The notes below the pieces were generated by a model. That model did no database searches. It had not been told where the DNA came from and saw only the letters and a program-made list of their open reading frames with translations. From assembly GCA_030692905.1 (NCBI GenBank), contig JAUYBT010000085.1, positions 1 through 64,000 of the forward strand: a stretch of 64,000 bases of DNA, read 5' to 3'. This DNA is from Bacteroidales bacterium. GTDB taxonomy: Bacteria; Bacteroidota; Bacteroidia; Bacteroidales; VadinHA17. How positions within the stretch are numbered: position 1 is the first letter of the stretch; each line of letters starts with the position of its first letter. The translations under genes and the position numbers were made by a program. This document shows positions 28,290 through 39,148 of this stretch, one piece after another.

Positions 28290-28613
28290 ATGCAGAAGAA
28301 ATTACATATTAAAAAGGGAGACACGGTTATGGTAATAACCGGTGAATCAAAAGGTCAGAAAGGCCGTGTTCTGGAAGTAGACAGGGATAAAAACAGAGCT
28401 CTTGTTGAAGGTGTAAATCTGGTATCGAAACATACCAAACCCAATGCCAAAGCTCCACAGGGAGGTATAATAAAGAAAGAAGCACCGGTCCATATTTCAA
28501 ATCTGATGCTTATTGATCCTGCTTCCGGTAAACCTACCCGTATTGGTAAAAAACTTAATGAAAAAGATAAATTAGTGCGTTATTCAAAAAAATCAGGAGA
28601 GGAGATCAAGTAA
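28290..28613 (+). CDS. rplX: 50S ribosomal protein L24
   Basis: 107 residues of uL24, an early 50S assembly initiator. The KOW motif is clear: [20 protein letters not shown] (about 8-27). Also seen are NLVSKHTKP and [18 protein letters not shown]. Its stop codon overlaps the rplE start by one base (TAATG). Confidence 0.97.
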   Translation: MQKKLHIKKGDTVMVITGESKGQKGRVLEVDRDKNRALVEGVNLVSKHTKPNAKAPQGGIIKKEAPVHISNLMLIDPASGKPTRIGKKLNEKDKLVRYSKKSGEEIK

Positions 28614-29164
28614 TGTACATACCTGCGCTAAAAACCAAGTATAAAGACGAGATCGTCACTGCATTAATGAAGGAATTCGGATACAAAACTGTAATGCAGG
28701 TCCCAAGGTTGGAAAAGATAGTTATCAACCAGGGGGTAGGACAGGCTATTGCCGATAAGAAATTGCTTGAATTCGGTGTTAAAGAGATGTCGGATATTGC
28801 AGGACAGAAAGCTGTTCAGACTAACTCAACAAAAGATATCTCAAACTTTAAACTGAGAAAAAACATGCCTATCGGCATAATGGTAACATTACGCAAAGAG
28901 AGGATGTATGAATTTCTCGAGAGACTGATATCTGTTGCACTTCCGCGTATCCGCGACTTTAAAGGAATCAGTTCCAAACTCGACGGACGTGGTAATTACA
29001 CCCTGGGAATTACCGAGCAGATCATTTTCCCTGAAATCGACCTTGATAAGATTGCTAAAATCATGGGGCTTCAGGTGACATTCGTAACCTCGGCAGATAC
29101 CGATGAGGAAGCATTAGCTCTGCTTAAGCACTTTGGTTTACCATTTAAAAATATTAAAAACTAG
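28613..29164 (+). CDS. rplE: 50S ribosomal protein L5
   Basis: 183 residues of uL5, which binds 5S rRNA in the central protuberance. Motifs are [40 protein letters not shown], and [20 protein letters not shown]. Normal length. It is coupled to rplX, and rpsN follows after 4 bp. Confidence 0.98.
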   Translation: MYIPALKTKYKDEIVTALMKEFGYKTVMQVPRLEKIVINQGVGQAIADKKLLEFGVKEMSDIAGQKAVQTNSTKDISNFKLRKNMPIGIMVTLRKERMYEFLERLISVALPRIRDFKGISSKLDGRGNYTLGITEQIIFPEIDLDKIAKIMGLQVTFVTSADTDEEALALLKHFGLPFKNIKN

Positions 29165-29168
29165 TAAT

Positions 29169-29438
29169 ATGGCTAAGGAATCGATGATAGCCCGCGAAGT
29201 TAAACGCGCAAGACTGACTCAGAAATACGCTGCAAAAAGAGCCCAGCTGAAAGCCGATGGCGATTATATCGGATTAAGCCGCCTGCCCAGAAATTCAAAC
29301 CCTAACAGAATGCATAACCGTTGTAAAATAACGGGCCGTCCAAGAGGTTATATGAGACAATTTGGGATAAGCAGGATTACTTTCAGGGAAATGGCATCAT
29401 TCGGTCTTATTCCGGGTATAAAAAAAGCCAGTTGGTAA
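29169..29438 (+). CDS. rpsN: 30S ribosomal protein S14, zinc-free type
   Basis: 89 residues of uS14. [20 protein letters not shown] starts the protein, and [20 protein letters not shown] with only one Cys shows it is the zinc-independent form. A longer frame opening at 29133 overlaps rplE; ATG 29169 matches the family start and was chosen. Confidence 0.96.
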   Translation: MAKESMIAREVKRARLTQKYAAKRAQLKADGDYIGLSRLPRNSNPNRMHNRCKITGRPRGYMRQFGISRITFREMASFGLIPGIKKASW

Positions 29439-29475
29439 ATTGATAATAAATTTAAAATATATTAAAAAATAGAAG

Positions 29476-29874
29476 ATGACTGATCCAATTGCAGATTTAA
29501 TGACCAGAATAAGGAACGCCATAATGGCCGATCATAAGGTTGTGGAGGCACCAGCATCCAATCTTAAGAAAGAGGTTGCCAGAATTCTGTTTGAAAAAGG
29601 TTATATCCTCAGCTATAAGGTTATTGATGGTGAAGGACCGCAGGGAGTATTAAAAATTGCTCTTAAATATAATTCCAAGAGCAAAAAACCTGCAATAAAA
29701 GAAATACAGAGAGTCAGCCGCCCGGGCCTCCGTCAATACATTGGAGTTGACGAAATGCCAAGGGTGCTTAACGGACTGGGTATTGCAATTATTTCAACCT
29801 CTAAAGGCTTAATGACCGACAAAGAGGCAAAAAAAGAGAAAATTGGTGGTGAAGTATTATGTTATGTTTACTAA
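29476..29874 (+). CDS. rpsH: 30S ribosomal protein S8
   Basis: 132 residues of uS8, the central-domain 16S rRNA binder (in E. coli also the spc repressor). Motifs are MTDPIADLMTRIRNAIMADH and the C-terminal GLGIAIISTSKGLMTDKEAK with the KIGGEVLCYVY end. Five bases after the stop come the TT and then the exact AGGAGG that serves rplF. Confidence 0.98.
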   Translation: MTDPIADLMTRIRNAIMADHKVVEAPASNLKKEVARILFEKGYILSYKVIDGEGPQGVLKIALKYNSKSKKPAIKEIQRVSRPGLRQYIGVDEMPRVLNGLGIAIISTSKGLMTDKEAKKEKIGGEVLCYVY

Positions 29875-29876
29875 TT

Positions 29877-29882
29877 AGGAGG
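29877..29882 (+). promoter_or_regulatory. exact Shine-Dalgarno sequence of rplF
   Basis: AGGAGG lies 8 bases before the rplF ATG at 29891. Nearly all other genes in this operon have A-rich leaders without it, as usual in Bacteroidota, where the anti-Shine-Dalgarno end of 16S rRNA is largely masked on the ribosome. Confidence 0.85.
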
Positions 29883-29890
29883 ATAGCTTA

Positions 29891-30445
29891 ATGTCACGAA
29901 TAGGAAAATTACCTGTAAACCTGCCTAAAGGCGTTACTGTAAATGTCAGTGACACTAATGTGGTTAGTGTGAAAGGCCCCTTGGGTGAGTTGACCCAGGT
30001 GGTCGACAAAGACCTGAAGGTGGAAGTGGTGGGGAACGAAATCATATTATCGAGACCATCAGAATCAAAAAATCATAAGTCGTTGCATGGTCTTTACCGG
30101 GCACTACTCCACAATATGGTTGTTGGTGTTTCTGAAGGATACAGGAAGTATCTTGAACTTGTCGGAGTTGGTTACCGGGCAGAAGCAAAAGGACAAATCC
30201 TTGAGATGAGCCTTGGCTTTTCACACGAAATAAATATTATGCTTCCGAATGAGGTTAAGGTAGAAACCAAAACTGAAAGAAGGAGTAATCCTATTATTAC
30301 TCTGTCATCCATCGACAAGCAACTTATCGGGCATGTTGCTGCAAAGATCAGATCTCTCCGCCCACCCGAACCTTACAAAGGAAAAGGGATCAAGTTTGTT
30401 GGAGAACAGCTTAGAAGGAAGGCTGGGAAATCTGCTAGTGTTTAG
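29891..30445 (+). CDS. rplF: 50S ribosomal protein L6
   Basis: 184 residues of uL6, two similar alpha/beta domains near the GTPase-associated centre. Motifs are MSRIGKLPVNLPKGV, the domain linker YRKYLELVGVGYRAEAKG, and the closing RPPEPYKGKGIKFVGEQLRRKAGK. It is preceded by a rare exact Shine-Dalgarno site. It is followed by an unusual 107-bp gap with an inverted repeat before rplR. Confidence 0.98.
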   Translation: MSRIGKLPVNLPKGVTVNVSDTNVVSVKGPLGELTQVVDKDLKVEVVGNEIILSRPSESKNHKSLHGLYRALLHNMVVGVSEGYRKYLELVGVGYRAEAKGQILEMSLGFSHEINIMLPNEVKVETKTERRSNPIITLSSIDKQLIGHVAAKIRSLRPPEPYKGKGIKFVGEQLRRKAGKSASV

Positions 30446-30529
30446 GGTGTGTAATAAAACATGGATAGATAGTTGAAAAATAAAAAAAATATTAAGGGAT
30501 AAATAATAGGTAAGACTATTACACACCCT
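30444..30529. repeat. 13-bp inverted repeat inside the spc region
   Basis: AGGGTGTGTAATA (30444-30456) and TATTACACACCCT (30517-30529) are perfect inverted repeats around a 60-bp A/T-rich loop. The left arm begins at the rplF stop codon. The 107-bp gap (30446-30552) is much larger than others in the operon. It could be a tiny MITE remnant or an RNA stem that sets expression of the genes downstream. Confidence 0.75.
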
Positions 30530-30552
30530 TAATCTGGTAAAAGTAAAAAATC

Positions 30553-30912
30553 ATGGCCTTAACCAAGTTGGAAAGAAGAACAAGGATCAAAATGAGGATC
30601 CGGAAAAAAATAAATGGTACTGCAGAAGCTCCAAGGCTTGCAGTTTACCGTAGCAATAAACAGATTTATGTTCAGGTTGTTGACGACCTGAATGGTGTTA
30701 CTCTTCTGTCGGCCTGCTCTAAAGAAAAAGAGATTGCAGCCAAAACAGGGATAAAGAAAATTGAACAGGCTAAACTTGTAGGAAAGCTTCTTGCTACCAA
30801 ATGCAAAGAAAAGGGTATTGAGAAAGTCGTTTTCGACAGAAGCGGATATAAATATCATGGCAGAGTAAAATCATTGGCTGATGCAGCCCGCGAAGGCGGA
30901 TTAAAATTCTAA
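30553..30912 (+). CDS. rplR: 50S ribosomal protein L18
   Basis: 119 residues of uL18, a 5S rRNA-binding protein: [34 protein letters not shown] with the [16 protein letters not shown] core, and [25 protein letters not shown] at the end. Length is standard. It restarts the operon after the 107-bp repeat-containing gap. Confidence 0.98.
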   Translation: MALTKLERRTRIKMRIRKKINGTAEAPRLAVYRSNKQIYVQVVDDLNGVTLLSACSKEKEIAAKTGIKKIEQAKLVGKLLATKCKEKGIEKVVFDRSGYKYHGRVKSLADAAREGGLKF

Positions 30913-30918
30913 TGAATT

Positions 30919-31434
30919 ATGGGAAACGGTATAAGAAAAGTTAAAACCAGCGATCTCGAACTTAAGGATAGACTTGTTAGCATCCAGAGAGTAACCAAAG
31001 TTACCAAAGGGGGACGTACATTCAGTTTTTCAGCTATTGTTGTAGTTGGAAATGAGGACGGTATAGTCGGACATGGTCTCGGTAAAGCAAGTGAGGTAAC
31101 CACAGCTATTGCAAAAGGTATTGAAGATGCCAAAAAAAATCTGATAAAAGTACCTGTTATCAATGGAACAATACCTCACGAACAGGTTGCTAAATTCGGC
31201 GGTGCAAAAGTATTCATCAAACCTGCATCTGAAGGTACTGGTGTTAAGGCAGGGGGAGCTATGCGTGCTGTTCTTGAGAGCGTCGGTGTGAAAAATGTAC
31301 TCGCAAAGTCAAAAGGTTCATCAAACCCTCACAACCTTGTGAAAGCAACTTTTGCAGCTCTTCTCGAAATGAGAGACGCCTTCTCAGTTGCTGAACACAG
31401 GGGTGTTACAATGGAAAAAGTTTTTAACGGTTAG
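30919..31434 (+). CDS. rpsE: 30S ribosomal protein S5
   Basis: 171 residues of uS5, which guards decoding accuracy and the mRNA entry. It has the double-stranded RNA-binding-like domain [21 protein letters not shown], then [17 protein letters not shown] and [26 protein letters not shown] motifs. Spacing of 6 bp from rplR. Confidence 0.98.
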   Translation: MGNGIRKVKTSDLELKDRLVSIQRVTKVTKGGRTFSFSAIVVVGNEDGIVGHGLGKASEVTTAIAKGIEDAKKNLIKVPVINGTIPHEQVAKFGGAKVFIKPASEGTGVKAGGAMRAVLESVGVKNVLAKSKGSSNPHNLVKATFAALLEMRDAFSVAEHRGVTMEKVFNG

Positions 31435-31448
31435 AAGAGAACATTAAA

Positions 31449-31628
31449 ATGGCAAAAATTCGTATCACCCAGGTGAAAAGTAAAAACGGAAAACCCGAAA
31501 GGCAGAAAAGAACTATTGAAGCTCTCGGTATTCGTAAATTAAACCATAGTGTTGAACATGAAGCTACTCCCCAGATATTAGGAATGGTGGTAAAAGTAAG
31601 ACACCTGGTTAAAGTTGAAAACATTTAA
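31449..31628 (+). CDS. rpmD: 50S ribosomal protein L30
   Basis: A 59-residue frame between rpsE and rplO encodes uL30: MAKIRITQVKS, RQKRTIEALGIRKLNHSVEH, and QILGMVVKVRHLVKVENI. Size, gene order and motifs all fit. The gaps are 14 bp to rpsE and 29 bp to rplO. Confidence 0.97.
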   Translation: MAKIRITQVKSKNGKPERQKRTIEALGIRKLNHSVEHEATPQILGMVVKVRHLVKVENI

Positions 31629-31657
31629 GGTATTAAACATATTTATAATTCAAAGTT

Positions 31658-32104
31658 ATGGATTTGAGTAACTTAAGACCTGCTAAAGGATCAATTAAAA
31701 AAAGTAAGCGTCTTGGCCGCGGACAAGGCTCCGGAAAAGGAGGCACATCGACAAGGGGGCATAAAGGCGCTAAATCCAGATCAGGTTATAGCAAGAAAAT
31801 CGGATTTGAAGGCGGCCAGATGCCTCTTCAGAGACGTGTTCCAAAATTTGGTTTTAAAAATATCAACCGCAAAGAGTTTAAAGGTATCAATATCAGTACC
31901 CTTCAAAGCCTTGCGGAACAGAATAATTTGGAAATAATCGATTTTGAAGTACTTGTAATGGCCGGACTGGTTTCTAAAAATGCTTCGGTTAAAATCCTGG
32001 GTAAGGGAACTCTTGAAAGAAAACTTGAAGTTCATGCTCATGCCTTTAGTAAATCTGCTGTAGAAGCAATTGAAGCCAAGATGGGAACCGCTGTAAAACT
32101 GTAA
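31658..32104 (+). CDS. rplO: 50S ribosomal protein L15
   Basis: 148 residues of uL15: MDLSNLRPAKGSIKKSKRLG, the glycine/basic N-terminal extension GRGQGSGKGGTSTRGHKGAK that threads 23S rRNA, and GFEGGQMPLQRRVPKFGF. Needed late in 50S assembly. Four bases before secY. Confidence 0.98.
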   Translation: MDLSNLRPAKGSIKKSKRLGRGQGSGKGGTSTRGHKGAKSRSGYSKKIGFEGGQMPLQRRVPKFGFKNINRKEFKGINISTLQSLAEQNNLEIIDFEVLVMAGLVSKNASVKILGKGTLERKLEVHAHAFSKSAVEAIEAKMGTAVKL

Positions 32105-32108
32105 TTTA

Positions 32109-33437
32109 ATGAGACTGATTCAGACTATAAAAAATATCTTTAAGATAGAAGATCTTCGCGCAAGGCTAATCTATACTTTTGGAATTATTTTATTATACAG
32201 ATTGGGTAAATATGTTACCCTCCCGGGTATTGATCCATCAATGCTTTCGGGACTTAAAAACCAGACCTCTTCAGGTATAATGGGTCTGCTCGATATGTTC
32301 TCTGGAGGAGCTTTTTCACAGGCTTCAATTTTTGCACTCGGGATCATGCCTTACATCTCTGCTTCCATTGTAGTACAGTTACTAGGTATTGTTTTCCCTT
32401 ATTTCCAGAAATTGCAGAAAGAGGGCGAGAGCGGAAGACGCAAAATGAATCAGTACACAAGGTATCTCACAGTTTTAATTCTTATTCTTCAGGCACCAAC
32501 CTACCTTCTCAACCTTAATAATATCCTTGTTCCCGAAGCATTCGTTTCAACAGGGTTTTTCTTCAAGTTTTCATCTGTTGTAATTCTGACAGCCGGAACA
32601 ATGTTTGTTATGTGGCTGGGAGAAAAGATAACTGATAAGGGTATCGGGAACGGAATTTCCCTTATAATAATGATAGGTATCGTTGCCCGTATGCCTGCAA
32701 ACTTCATTTTTGAAGCAGGAACAAGGATGAACGGCGCAGGCGGTGCCATTGCCCTTATAGTTGAGATATTATTTTTGTTTATTGTTGTTCTTGGTACAAT
32801 CCTTCTTGTTCAGGGGACGCGGCGGGTTCCTGTTCAGTATGCCAGAAGGATCATTGGAAATAAACAATATGGCGGGGTGCGTCAGTATATACCACTTAAG
32901 GTAAATGCTGCCGGAGTAATGCCGATCATTTTTGCCCAGGCAATTATGATGCTTCCTATTATTATCGCCGGCTACGCTAGTTCTGGTTCAGGCTTTGTTG
33001 TTGCCTTCTCGAATATGTACGGATTCTGGTATAACCTGGTAACTGCAATATTAATTATTGTCTTTACCTATTTCTACACTGCAATTACCATTAATCCTGT
33101 GCAAATGGCAGAAGATATGAAGAAAAACGGAGGGTTTATTCCTGGAATTAAACCCGGAAGGAAAACAGTGGAATTTCTCGATACAATCATGTCGAGGATC
33201 ACATTACCCGGTTCAATTTTCCTGGCAATTGTTGCCATCTTGCCCTCTGTAGCAGTGAAAGCACAAGTAACGCCACAATTTGCACAATTTTATGGAGGCA
33301 CATCACTTCTCATTCTTGTAGGGGTTGTTCTTGACACGCTTCAACAGATTGAAAGTCACTTGCTTATGCGTCATTACGATGGGTTGATGAAGTCAGGTCG
33401 TATTAAAGGAAGATCAGGCTCTGTTACATCGATATAA
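32109..33437 (+). CDS. secY: protein translocase subunit SecY
   Basis: The 442-residue pore subunit of the Sec translocon has ten membrane helices. Family signatures are seen: LGIMPYISASIVVQLL in helix 2, RIIGNKQYGGVRQYIPLKVN in the cytoplasmic C4 loop, GVMPIIFAQAIMMLP, and the C5 loop GGFIPGIKPGRKTVEFLDTIMSRI, whose basic residues contact SecA and the ribosome. It starts 4 bp after rplO. No adk follows; map is next. Confidence 0.98.
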   Translation: MRLIQTIKNIFKIEDLRARLIYTFGIILLYRLGKYVTLPGIDPSMLSGLKNQTSSGIMGLLDMFSGGAFSQASIFALGIMPYISASIVVQLLGIVFPYFQKLQKEGESGRRKMNQYTRYLTVLILILQAPTYLLNLNNILVPEAFVSTGFFFKFSSVVILTAGTMFVMWLGEKITDKGIGNGISLIIMIGIVARMPANFIFEAGTRMNGAGGAIALIVEILFLFIVVLGTILLVQGTRRVPVQYARRIIGNKQYGGVRQYIPLKVNAAGVMPIIFAQAIMMLPIIIAGYASSGSGFVVAFSNMYGFWYNLVTAILIIVFTYFYTAITINPVQMAEDMKKNGGFIPGIKPGRKTVEFLDTIMSRITLPGSIFLAIVAILPSVAVKAQVTPQFAQFYGGTSLLILVGVVLDTLQQIESHLLMRHYDGLMKSGRIKGRSGSVTSI

Positions 33438-33455
33438 TTAGTTTAGCGTTCTTTG

Positions 33456-34232
33456 ATGTTGTATTTAAAGACTGATGAAGAGGTCGGGTTGTTAAAAGAG
33501 AGCAATATGCTGGTGTCGCGAACACTTGCGGAGATTGCTTCAATAATCAGACCCGGGATCACTACTCTTTATCTCGATAAATTAGCCGAATCGTTTATCC
33601 GCGATAATGGTGCGACTCCGGCTTTCAAGGGATATGGTGGTTTTCCGAATGCACTCTGCACATCTGTAAACGATGAAGTGGTTCACGGTATCCCATCGGA
33701 CTATATCCTTAAAGAGGGCGATATAATATCAATCGATTGCGGAGTGATATTAAACGGGTGGTATGGTGACAGTGCATATACTTTCCCCGTCGGTGAGATA
33801 AAGGAAGAGGTAAGGCGCCTGCTCGATTATACCAGGGCCGCACTTGAGGAAGGGGTTAAAGAAGCTGTTGCCGGAAACAGGGTTGGAGATATCTCTTTCG
33901 CAGTACAAACCAAAGCAGAAAACGGAGGTTATTCTGTTGTCAGAGAACTCGTAGGACATGGAATTGGCAGGAAATTGCATGAACAACCTGAAGTACCTAA
34001 TTACGGTAAGCAGGGAACCGGACCAAAGATGGAAAAAGGACTTGTTATTTGCATCGAACCTATGATTAATGCCGGGAAAAAAGAGACATTGCAAATGAAA
34101 GACGGGTGGACCATTAAGACAGTTGACGGTAAGCCTTCGGCACATTTTGAATATGCTGTTGTTGTTGATAAGGGGAATGCAGATGTATTAACAACTTTTG
34201 AATTTATAGAAAAAGTTTTAAATAAAATGTAA
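33456..34232 (+). CDS. map: methionine aminopeptidase, type I
   Basis: A 258-residue two-metal enzyme that removes N-terminal Met from new proteins. The metal ligands are visible: Asp in [23 protein letters not shown], His in [20 protein letters not shown], and Glu in [11 protein letters not shown] and HFEYAVVV. The substrate His is in [11 protein letters not shown] 33456 is preferred to a TTG three bases earlier. It lies between secY and infA. Confidence 0.97.
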   Translation: MLYLKTDEEVGLLKESNMLVSRTLAEIASIIRPGITTLYLDKLAESFIRDNGATPAFKGYGGFPNALCTSVNDEVVHGIPSDYILKEGDIISIDCGVILNGWYGDSAYTFPVGEIKEEVRRLLDYTRAALEEGVKEAVAGNRVGDISFAVQTKAENGGYSVVRELVGHGIGRKLHEQPEVPNYGKQGTGPKMEKGLVICIEPMINAGKKETLQMKDGWTIKTVDGKPSAHFEYAVVVDKGNADVLTTFEFIEKVLNKM

Positions 34233-34236
34233 TCGT

Positions 34237-34455
34237 ATGGCTAAACAACCATCAATTGAGCAGGACGGTACTATCATCGAAGCCCTTTCTAATGCAATGT
34301 TCAGGGTGGAACTCGAAAATGGTCACGTTATTACTGCACATATCTCGGGGAAGATGAGAATGCATTATATAAAGATCTTGCCGGGCGATAAAGTAAAGGT
34401 GGAAATGTCACCATATGATTTAACAAAAGGAAGAATAACATTCAGGTATAAATAA
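34237..34455 (+). CDS. infA: translation initiation factor IF-1
   Basis: 72 residues of the single OB-fold factor: [30 protein letters not shown] and [13 protein letters not shown]. It sits in the ribosomal A site during initiation. Four bases after map and 14 bp before rpmJ, the usual Gram-negative order. Confidence 0.98.
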   Translation: MAKQPSIEQDGTIIEALSNAMFRVELENGHVITAHISGKMRMHYIKILPGDKVKVEMSPYDLTKGRITFRYK

Positions 34456-34469
34456 GAAATATTAAGGTA

Positions 34470-34586
34470 ATGAAAGTAAGAGCATCTGTAAAAAAGCGCA
34501 GTTCTGATTGTAAGATAGTCAAACGAAAAGGTCGCATTTACGTTATTAATAAGAAAAATCCCAAGTTCAAACAGAGACAGGGATAA
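34470..34586 (+). CDS. rpmJ: 50S ribosomal protein L36, zinc-ligand-poor form
   Basis: A 38-residue frame: [20 protein letters not shown], then [18 protein letters not shown]. It aligns with bL36 over its whole length, but of the usual Cys-Cys-Cys-His zinc set only Cys14 remains, so this copy should not bind zinc. It lies between infA and rpsM as expected. Confidence 0.96.
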   Translation: MKVRASVKKRSSDCKIVKRKGRIYVINKKNPKFKQRQG

Positions 34587-34593
34587 TTTTAAC

Positions 34594-34601
34594 TAATTTT
34601 G
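34594..34601 (+). promoter_or_regulatory. possible internal promoter before rpsM
   Basis: TAATTTTG matches TAnnTTTG and lies 25 bp before the rpsM ATG in one of the longer gaps of the operon. No clear -33 box is seen, so it may be chance. Confidence 0.3.
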
Positions 34602-34625
34602 CACATCATTTAAGAAAAGTTTTAT

Positions 34626-35003
34626 ATGGCACGTATTGTTGGTGTAGATTTACCAAGAAATAAAAGAGGCGAAGTTGGACTGACTTACATCTACGGAGTA
34701 GGCAGAAGCATTGCTCAAAAAGTACTCGATGAGGCTGGCGTTGACAGGAATGCTAAGGTCGAAGAGTGGAATGATGAACAGATCAATTCCATCCGGAGGA
34801 TTCTGAACGATAATTATAAGCTTGAAGGTGAACTCCGCTCTGAGACACAAATGAACATAAAGAGGCTTATGGATATTGGCTGCTACCGGGGTGTTCGTCA
34901 CAGAATAGGTCTTCCTGTAAGAGGACAGAGCACTAAGAATAACGCCAGAACCCGGAAAGGGAGAAAGAAAACTGTTGCAAACAAGAAAAAAGCTACTAAA
35001 TAA
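34626..35003 (+). CDS. rpsM: 30S ribosomal protein S13
   Basis: 125 residues of uS13 from the head of the small subunit: [53 protein letters not shown], and the basic tail [18 protein letters not shown], which contacts P-site tRNA. First gene of the alpha segment. Confidence 0.98.
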   Translation: MARIVGVDLPRNKRGEVGLTYIYGVGRSIAQKVLDEAGVDRNAKVEEWNDEQINSIRRILNDNYKLEGELRSETQMNIKRLMDIGCYRGVRHRIGLPVRGQSTKNNARTRKGRKKTVANKKKATK

Positions 35004-35010
35004 ATAGATT

Positions 35011-35400
35011 ATGGCAAAGAAGACTGGAGCATTAAAGAAGAGGGTCGTTAAGGTTGAACCTTCAGGTCATGCACATGTTCATTCATCATTTAATAATATT
35101 ATTGTTACTCTGACAAATAATTCAGGTCAGGTAATTTCATGGGCATCAGCAGGGAAGATGGGATTCAAAGGTTCCAAGAAAAATACACCTTATGCTGCTC
35201 AAATGGCATCTGAGGAATGTGGCAAAGTGGCTTATGATCTTGGATTAAGAAAAGTGAAGGTGTTTGTTAAAGGTCCGGGTGCCGGTCGTGAATCAGCAAT
35301 CAGGTCAATAAGCAATACCGGAATCGAAGTTACTGAAATCGTTGACGTAACACCAATGCCTCATAACGGTTGCCGTGCTCCCGGAAGAAGAAGAGTATAA
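35011..35400 (+). CDS. rpsK: 30S ribosomal protein S11
   Basis: 129 residues of uS11 on the platform: [50 protein letters not shown], and the end [17 protein letters not shown]. In some bacteria an Asn of this protein is converted to isoaspartate; that cannot be read here. Seven bases after rpsM. Confidence 0.98.
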   Translation: MAKKTGALKKRVVKVEPSGHAHVHSSFNNIIVTLTNNSGQVISWASAGKMGFKGSKKNTPYAAQMASEECGKVAYDLGLRKVKVFVKGPGAGRESAIRSISNTGIEVTEIVDVTPMPHNGCRAPGRRRV

Positions 35401-35445
35401 GAAATTATAGAATTGATTATTTGTAAGTTATAAATTTATAGCACA

Positions 35446-36054
35446 ATGGCAAGATATACTGGCCCAAAAACAAGAATAGCAAGAAAATTCGGCGAACCTA
35501 TTTTCGGTCCCGATAAACACCTGGAAAGGAAAAATTTCCCTCCGGGGCAGCATGGAATGAACAAAAAGAGGAAAAAGACTTCAGAATATGGTGTTCAACT
35601 CAGGGAAAAGCAGAAAGCAAAATATACATATGGTATGCTCGAGCGTCAGTTTCGCAATACTTTTGAGAAAGCCTCAAGAAGTAAAGGCGTTACAGGCGAA
35701 GTGCTGTTGCAACTGCTTGAAGCTCGACTCGATAACGTAGTTTACCGTCTGGGTGTTGCTCCGACAAGAGCAAGCGCACGTCAGCTCGTTTCACACAGGC
35801 ACATAACCGTTAACGGAACCGTAGTAAACATTCCTTCATGCCAGCTAAAACCAGGTGATATTATCGGCGTTCGCGAGAAATCAAAATCTCTTGAGTCAAT
35901 CGCTGATTCACTTACAACAAGGAAGTATACAAAACTTTCATGGCTAGAGTGGGATGACACACAAATGGCAGGTAAATTTATGAACGTGCCTGAACGTACT
36001 GATATTCCTGAAAACATTAAGGAACAACTGATAGTTGAATTGTATTCTAAATAA
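35446..36054 (+). CDS. rpsD: 30S ribosomal protein S4
   Basis: 202 residues of uS4, a 16S rRNA 5'-domain assembly initiator: [35 protein letters not shown], and the S4 RNA-binding fold [30 protein letters not shown]. The N-terminal zinc-binding cysteines of some S4 proteins are absent. In other bacteria it represses the alpha operon. Confidence 0.98.
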   Translation: MARYTGPKTRIARKFGEPIFGPDKHLERKNFPPGQHGMNKKRKKTSEYGVQLREKQKAKYTYGMLERQFRNTFEKASRSKGVTGEVLLQLLEARLDNVVYRLGVAPTRASARQLVSHRHITVNGTVVNIPSCQLKPGDIIGVREKSKSLESIADSLTTRKYTKLSWLEWDDTQMAGKFMNVPERTDIPENIKEQLIVELYSK

Positions 36055-36072
36055 TAATCTAAGATAAATTCT

Positions 36073-37065
36073 ATGGCCATTTTATCATTCCAGAAGCCTG
36101 ATAAAGTAATAATGCTGGAAGCGGACAACAATCACGGAAAATTCGAATTCCGTCCGCTTGAACCTGGCTATGGTATTACTGTCGGCAATGCACTGAGAAG
36201 AATCCTTCTCTCTTCGCTTGAGGGTTTTGCCATCACAACGGTTAAGATTGAGGGCATAGACCATGAGTTCTCTACCATAACCGGTGTAATAGAGGACGTA
36301 ACCGAGATTATACTGAACCTGAAACAGGTGCGCTTTAAGAGGACAGTTGACGATGTTGATCATGAAAAAATCACAATTAAAGTCAGTGGTCAGGAGATTT
36401 TTAAAGCTGGTAACCTTAATAATGCTCTGAGCAGCTTTGAGGTGTTAAATACCGAACTGGTTATCTTCAGAATGGAACCGGATGTTAAAATGCAAATAGA
36501 ACTTACTGTTAATAAAGGCAGAGGTTATGTCCCGGCAGAAGAAAACCAACCGGTTGACAGTGAGTTTGGACTTATCGCTATTGATGCTATTTTTACTCCT
36601 ATCAGGAACGTAAAATATACGGTTGAAAATTATCGTGTTGAGCAAAAAACTGACTATGAGAAACTTCTTTTTGAGATCGAAACCGACGGATCAATTCACC
36701 CGAAAGATGCTCTTAAAGAAGCGGCAAAAATTCTTATTTATCACTTTATGCTCTTCTCCGATGAGAAGATTACCCTCGATTCGGATGATAAAATGGCAAA
36801 TGAGGAGTTTGATGAGGAAATATTGCATATGAGACAGTTGCTGAAGACAAAACTGATCGACCTTGACCTTTCTGTAAGAGCACTTAACTGTCTTAAAGCT
36901 GCAGAAGTTGAAACACTTGGTGACCTGGTGAAGTTTAATAAGAATGACCTTCTTAAATTCAGAAACTTTGGCAAGAAATCACTTACTGAGCTTGATGAGT
37001 TGCTAGAATCCATGAGCCTTTCTTTTGGAATGGATGTAAGCAAGTATAAGTTAGAGAAAGATTAA
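36073..37065 (+). CDS. rpoA: RNA polymerase alpha subunit
   Basis: 330 residues. The N-terminal dimerisation domain holds [28 protein letters not shown] (about 20-47). A flexible linker lies near residue 235. The C-terminal domain (about 255-320) has helix-hairpin-helix signatures [23 protein letters not shown] and [19 protein letters not shown], which contact upstream promoter DNA and activators. Its position between rpsD and rplQ is standard. Confidence 0.98.
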   Translation: MAILSFQKPDKVIMLEADNNHGKFEFRPLEPGYGITVGNALRRILLSSLEGFAITTVKIEGIDHEFSTITGVIEDVTEIILNLKQVRFKRTVDDVDHEKITIKVSGQEIFKAGNLNNALSSFEVLNTELVIFRMEPDVKMQIELTVNKGRGYVPAEENQPVDSEFGLIAIDAIFTPIRNVKYTVENYRVEQKTDYEKLLFEIETDGSIHPKDALKEAAKILIYHFMLFSDEKITLDSDDKMANEEFDEEILHMRQLLKTKLIDLDLSVRALNCLKAAEVETLGDLVKFNKNDLLKFRNFGKKSLTELDELLESMSLSFGMDVSKYKLEKD

Positions 37066-37093
37066 TTTGAAAACTGGTTAAGGAAATAGAGAA

Positions 37094-37636
37094 ATGCGAC
37101 ATTCAAGAGTTATTAACCATTTAGGAAGAACAAGTTCACACAGGAAAGCGATGCTTGCGAACATGGCTACATCACTTATCCTTCATAAAAGGATTACTAC
37201 CACAACAGCCAAAGCGAAAGCACTTCGTACCTTTGTTGAACCTCTTATTACTAAATCGAAAGAAGATTCAACACACTCAAGGAGAGTGGTATTCAGTTAT
37301 TTGAAAGATAAGACTGCAGTTACTGAATTGTTCAGAGAGGTATCCCCAAAAATAGCTGAGCGCCCGGGTGGATATACACGTATATTGAAAATCGGCAACA
37401 GAATAGGTGATAATGCAGATATGTGCATTCTCGAACTTGTTGATTACAACGAAGCTATGCTCGGTGGAGAAGTTGCAAAAACTAAAACAACAAGAAGAAG
37501 AAGAACACCTAAGAAAAAAGATGAGGCAGTAGTTGAGACAAAAGCTCCTAAAAATGTTAAAGGGAAAGCTGTAAAGACTGAAGAACCCATAGCAAAGGTT
37601 GAAAAAACCATCGGGGAATCAGTTCCAGAAAAATAA
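37094..37636 (+). CDS. rplQ: 50S ribosomal protein L17 with long basic tail
   Basis: 180 residues. The first 120 are standard bL17 ([62 protein letters not shown]). The last 55 or so form a low-complexity Lys/Thr/Glu tail ([20 protein letters not shown] onward) lacking in E. coli but common in Bacteroidota. It is the last gene of the superoperon and is followed by a terminator. Confidence 0.97.
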   Translation: MRHSRVINHLGRTSSHRKAMLANMATSLILHKRITTTTAKAKALRTFVEPLITKSKEDSTHSRRVVFSYLKDKTAVTELFREVSPKIAERPGGYTRILKIGNRIGDNADMCILELVDYNEAMLGGEVAKTKTTRRRRTPKKKDEAVVETKAPKNVKGKAVKTEEPIAKVEKTIGESVPEK

Positions 37637-37664
37637 AAAAATGTTTAAATAAATATTTAAAAGG

Positions 37665-37701
37665 AAAGGGATAGGTCAGTAAAGACTTAATCCCTTTTTT
37701 T
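37665..37701 (+). terminator. rho-independent terminator of the ribosomal superoperon
   Basis: AAAGGGAT (37665-37672) pairs with ATCCCTTT (37690-37697) and runs straight into a T-tract to 37701. It is placed between rplQ and eno. Confidence 0.8.
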
Positions 37702-37733
37702 GTATATTGCATAATTGTTTAATATTAAAATAA

Positions 37734-39017
<1,284 letters not shown>

Positions 39018-39112
39018 TCTTAAATTACCCATCTAATCTCGCTTTCCGACGTTATTAACAAATGTTGATAACTTTTGTTTAAATCGGGTTTATAACAACG
39101 GAGATAATTTTA

Positions 39113-39142
39113 TTGTTTTTCAATATTCTTAGTATAAATTTG
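39113..39142 (+). promoter_or_regulatory. promoter of the putative structured RNA
   Basis: TTG (39113-39115), 19 bp, then TAAATTTG (39135-39142) fits the Bacteroidota promoter pattern. Transcription should begin near 39149. No coding gene starts in the next 580 bp, so the promoter points at a non-coding RNA. Confidence 0.6.
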
Positions 39143-39148
39143 ATTCAT

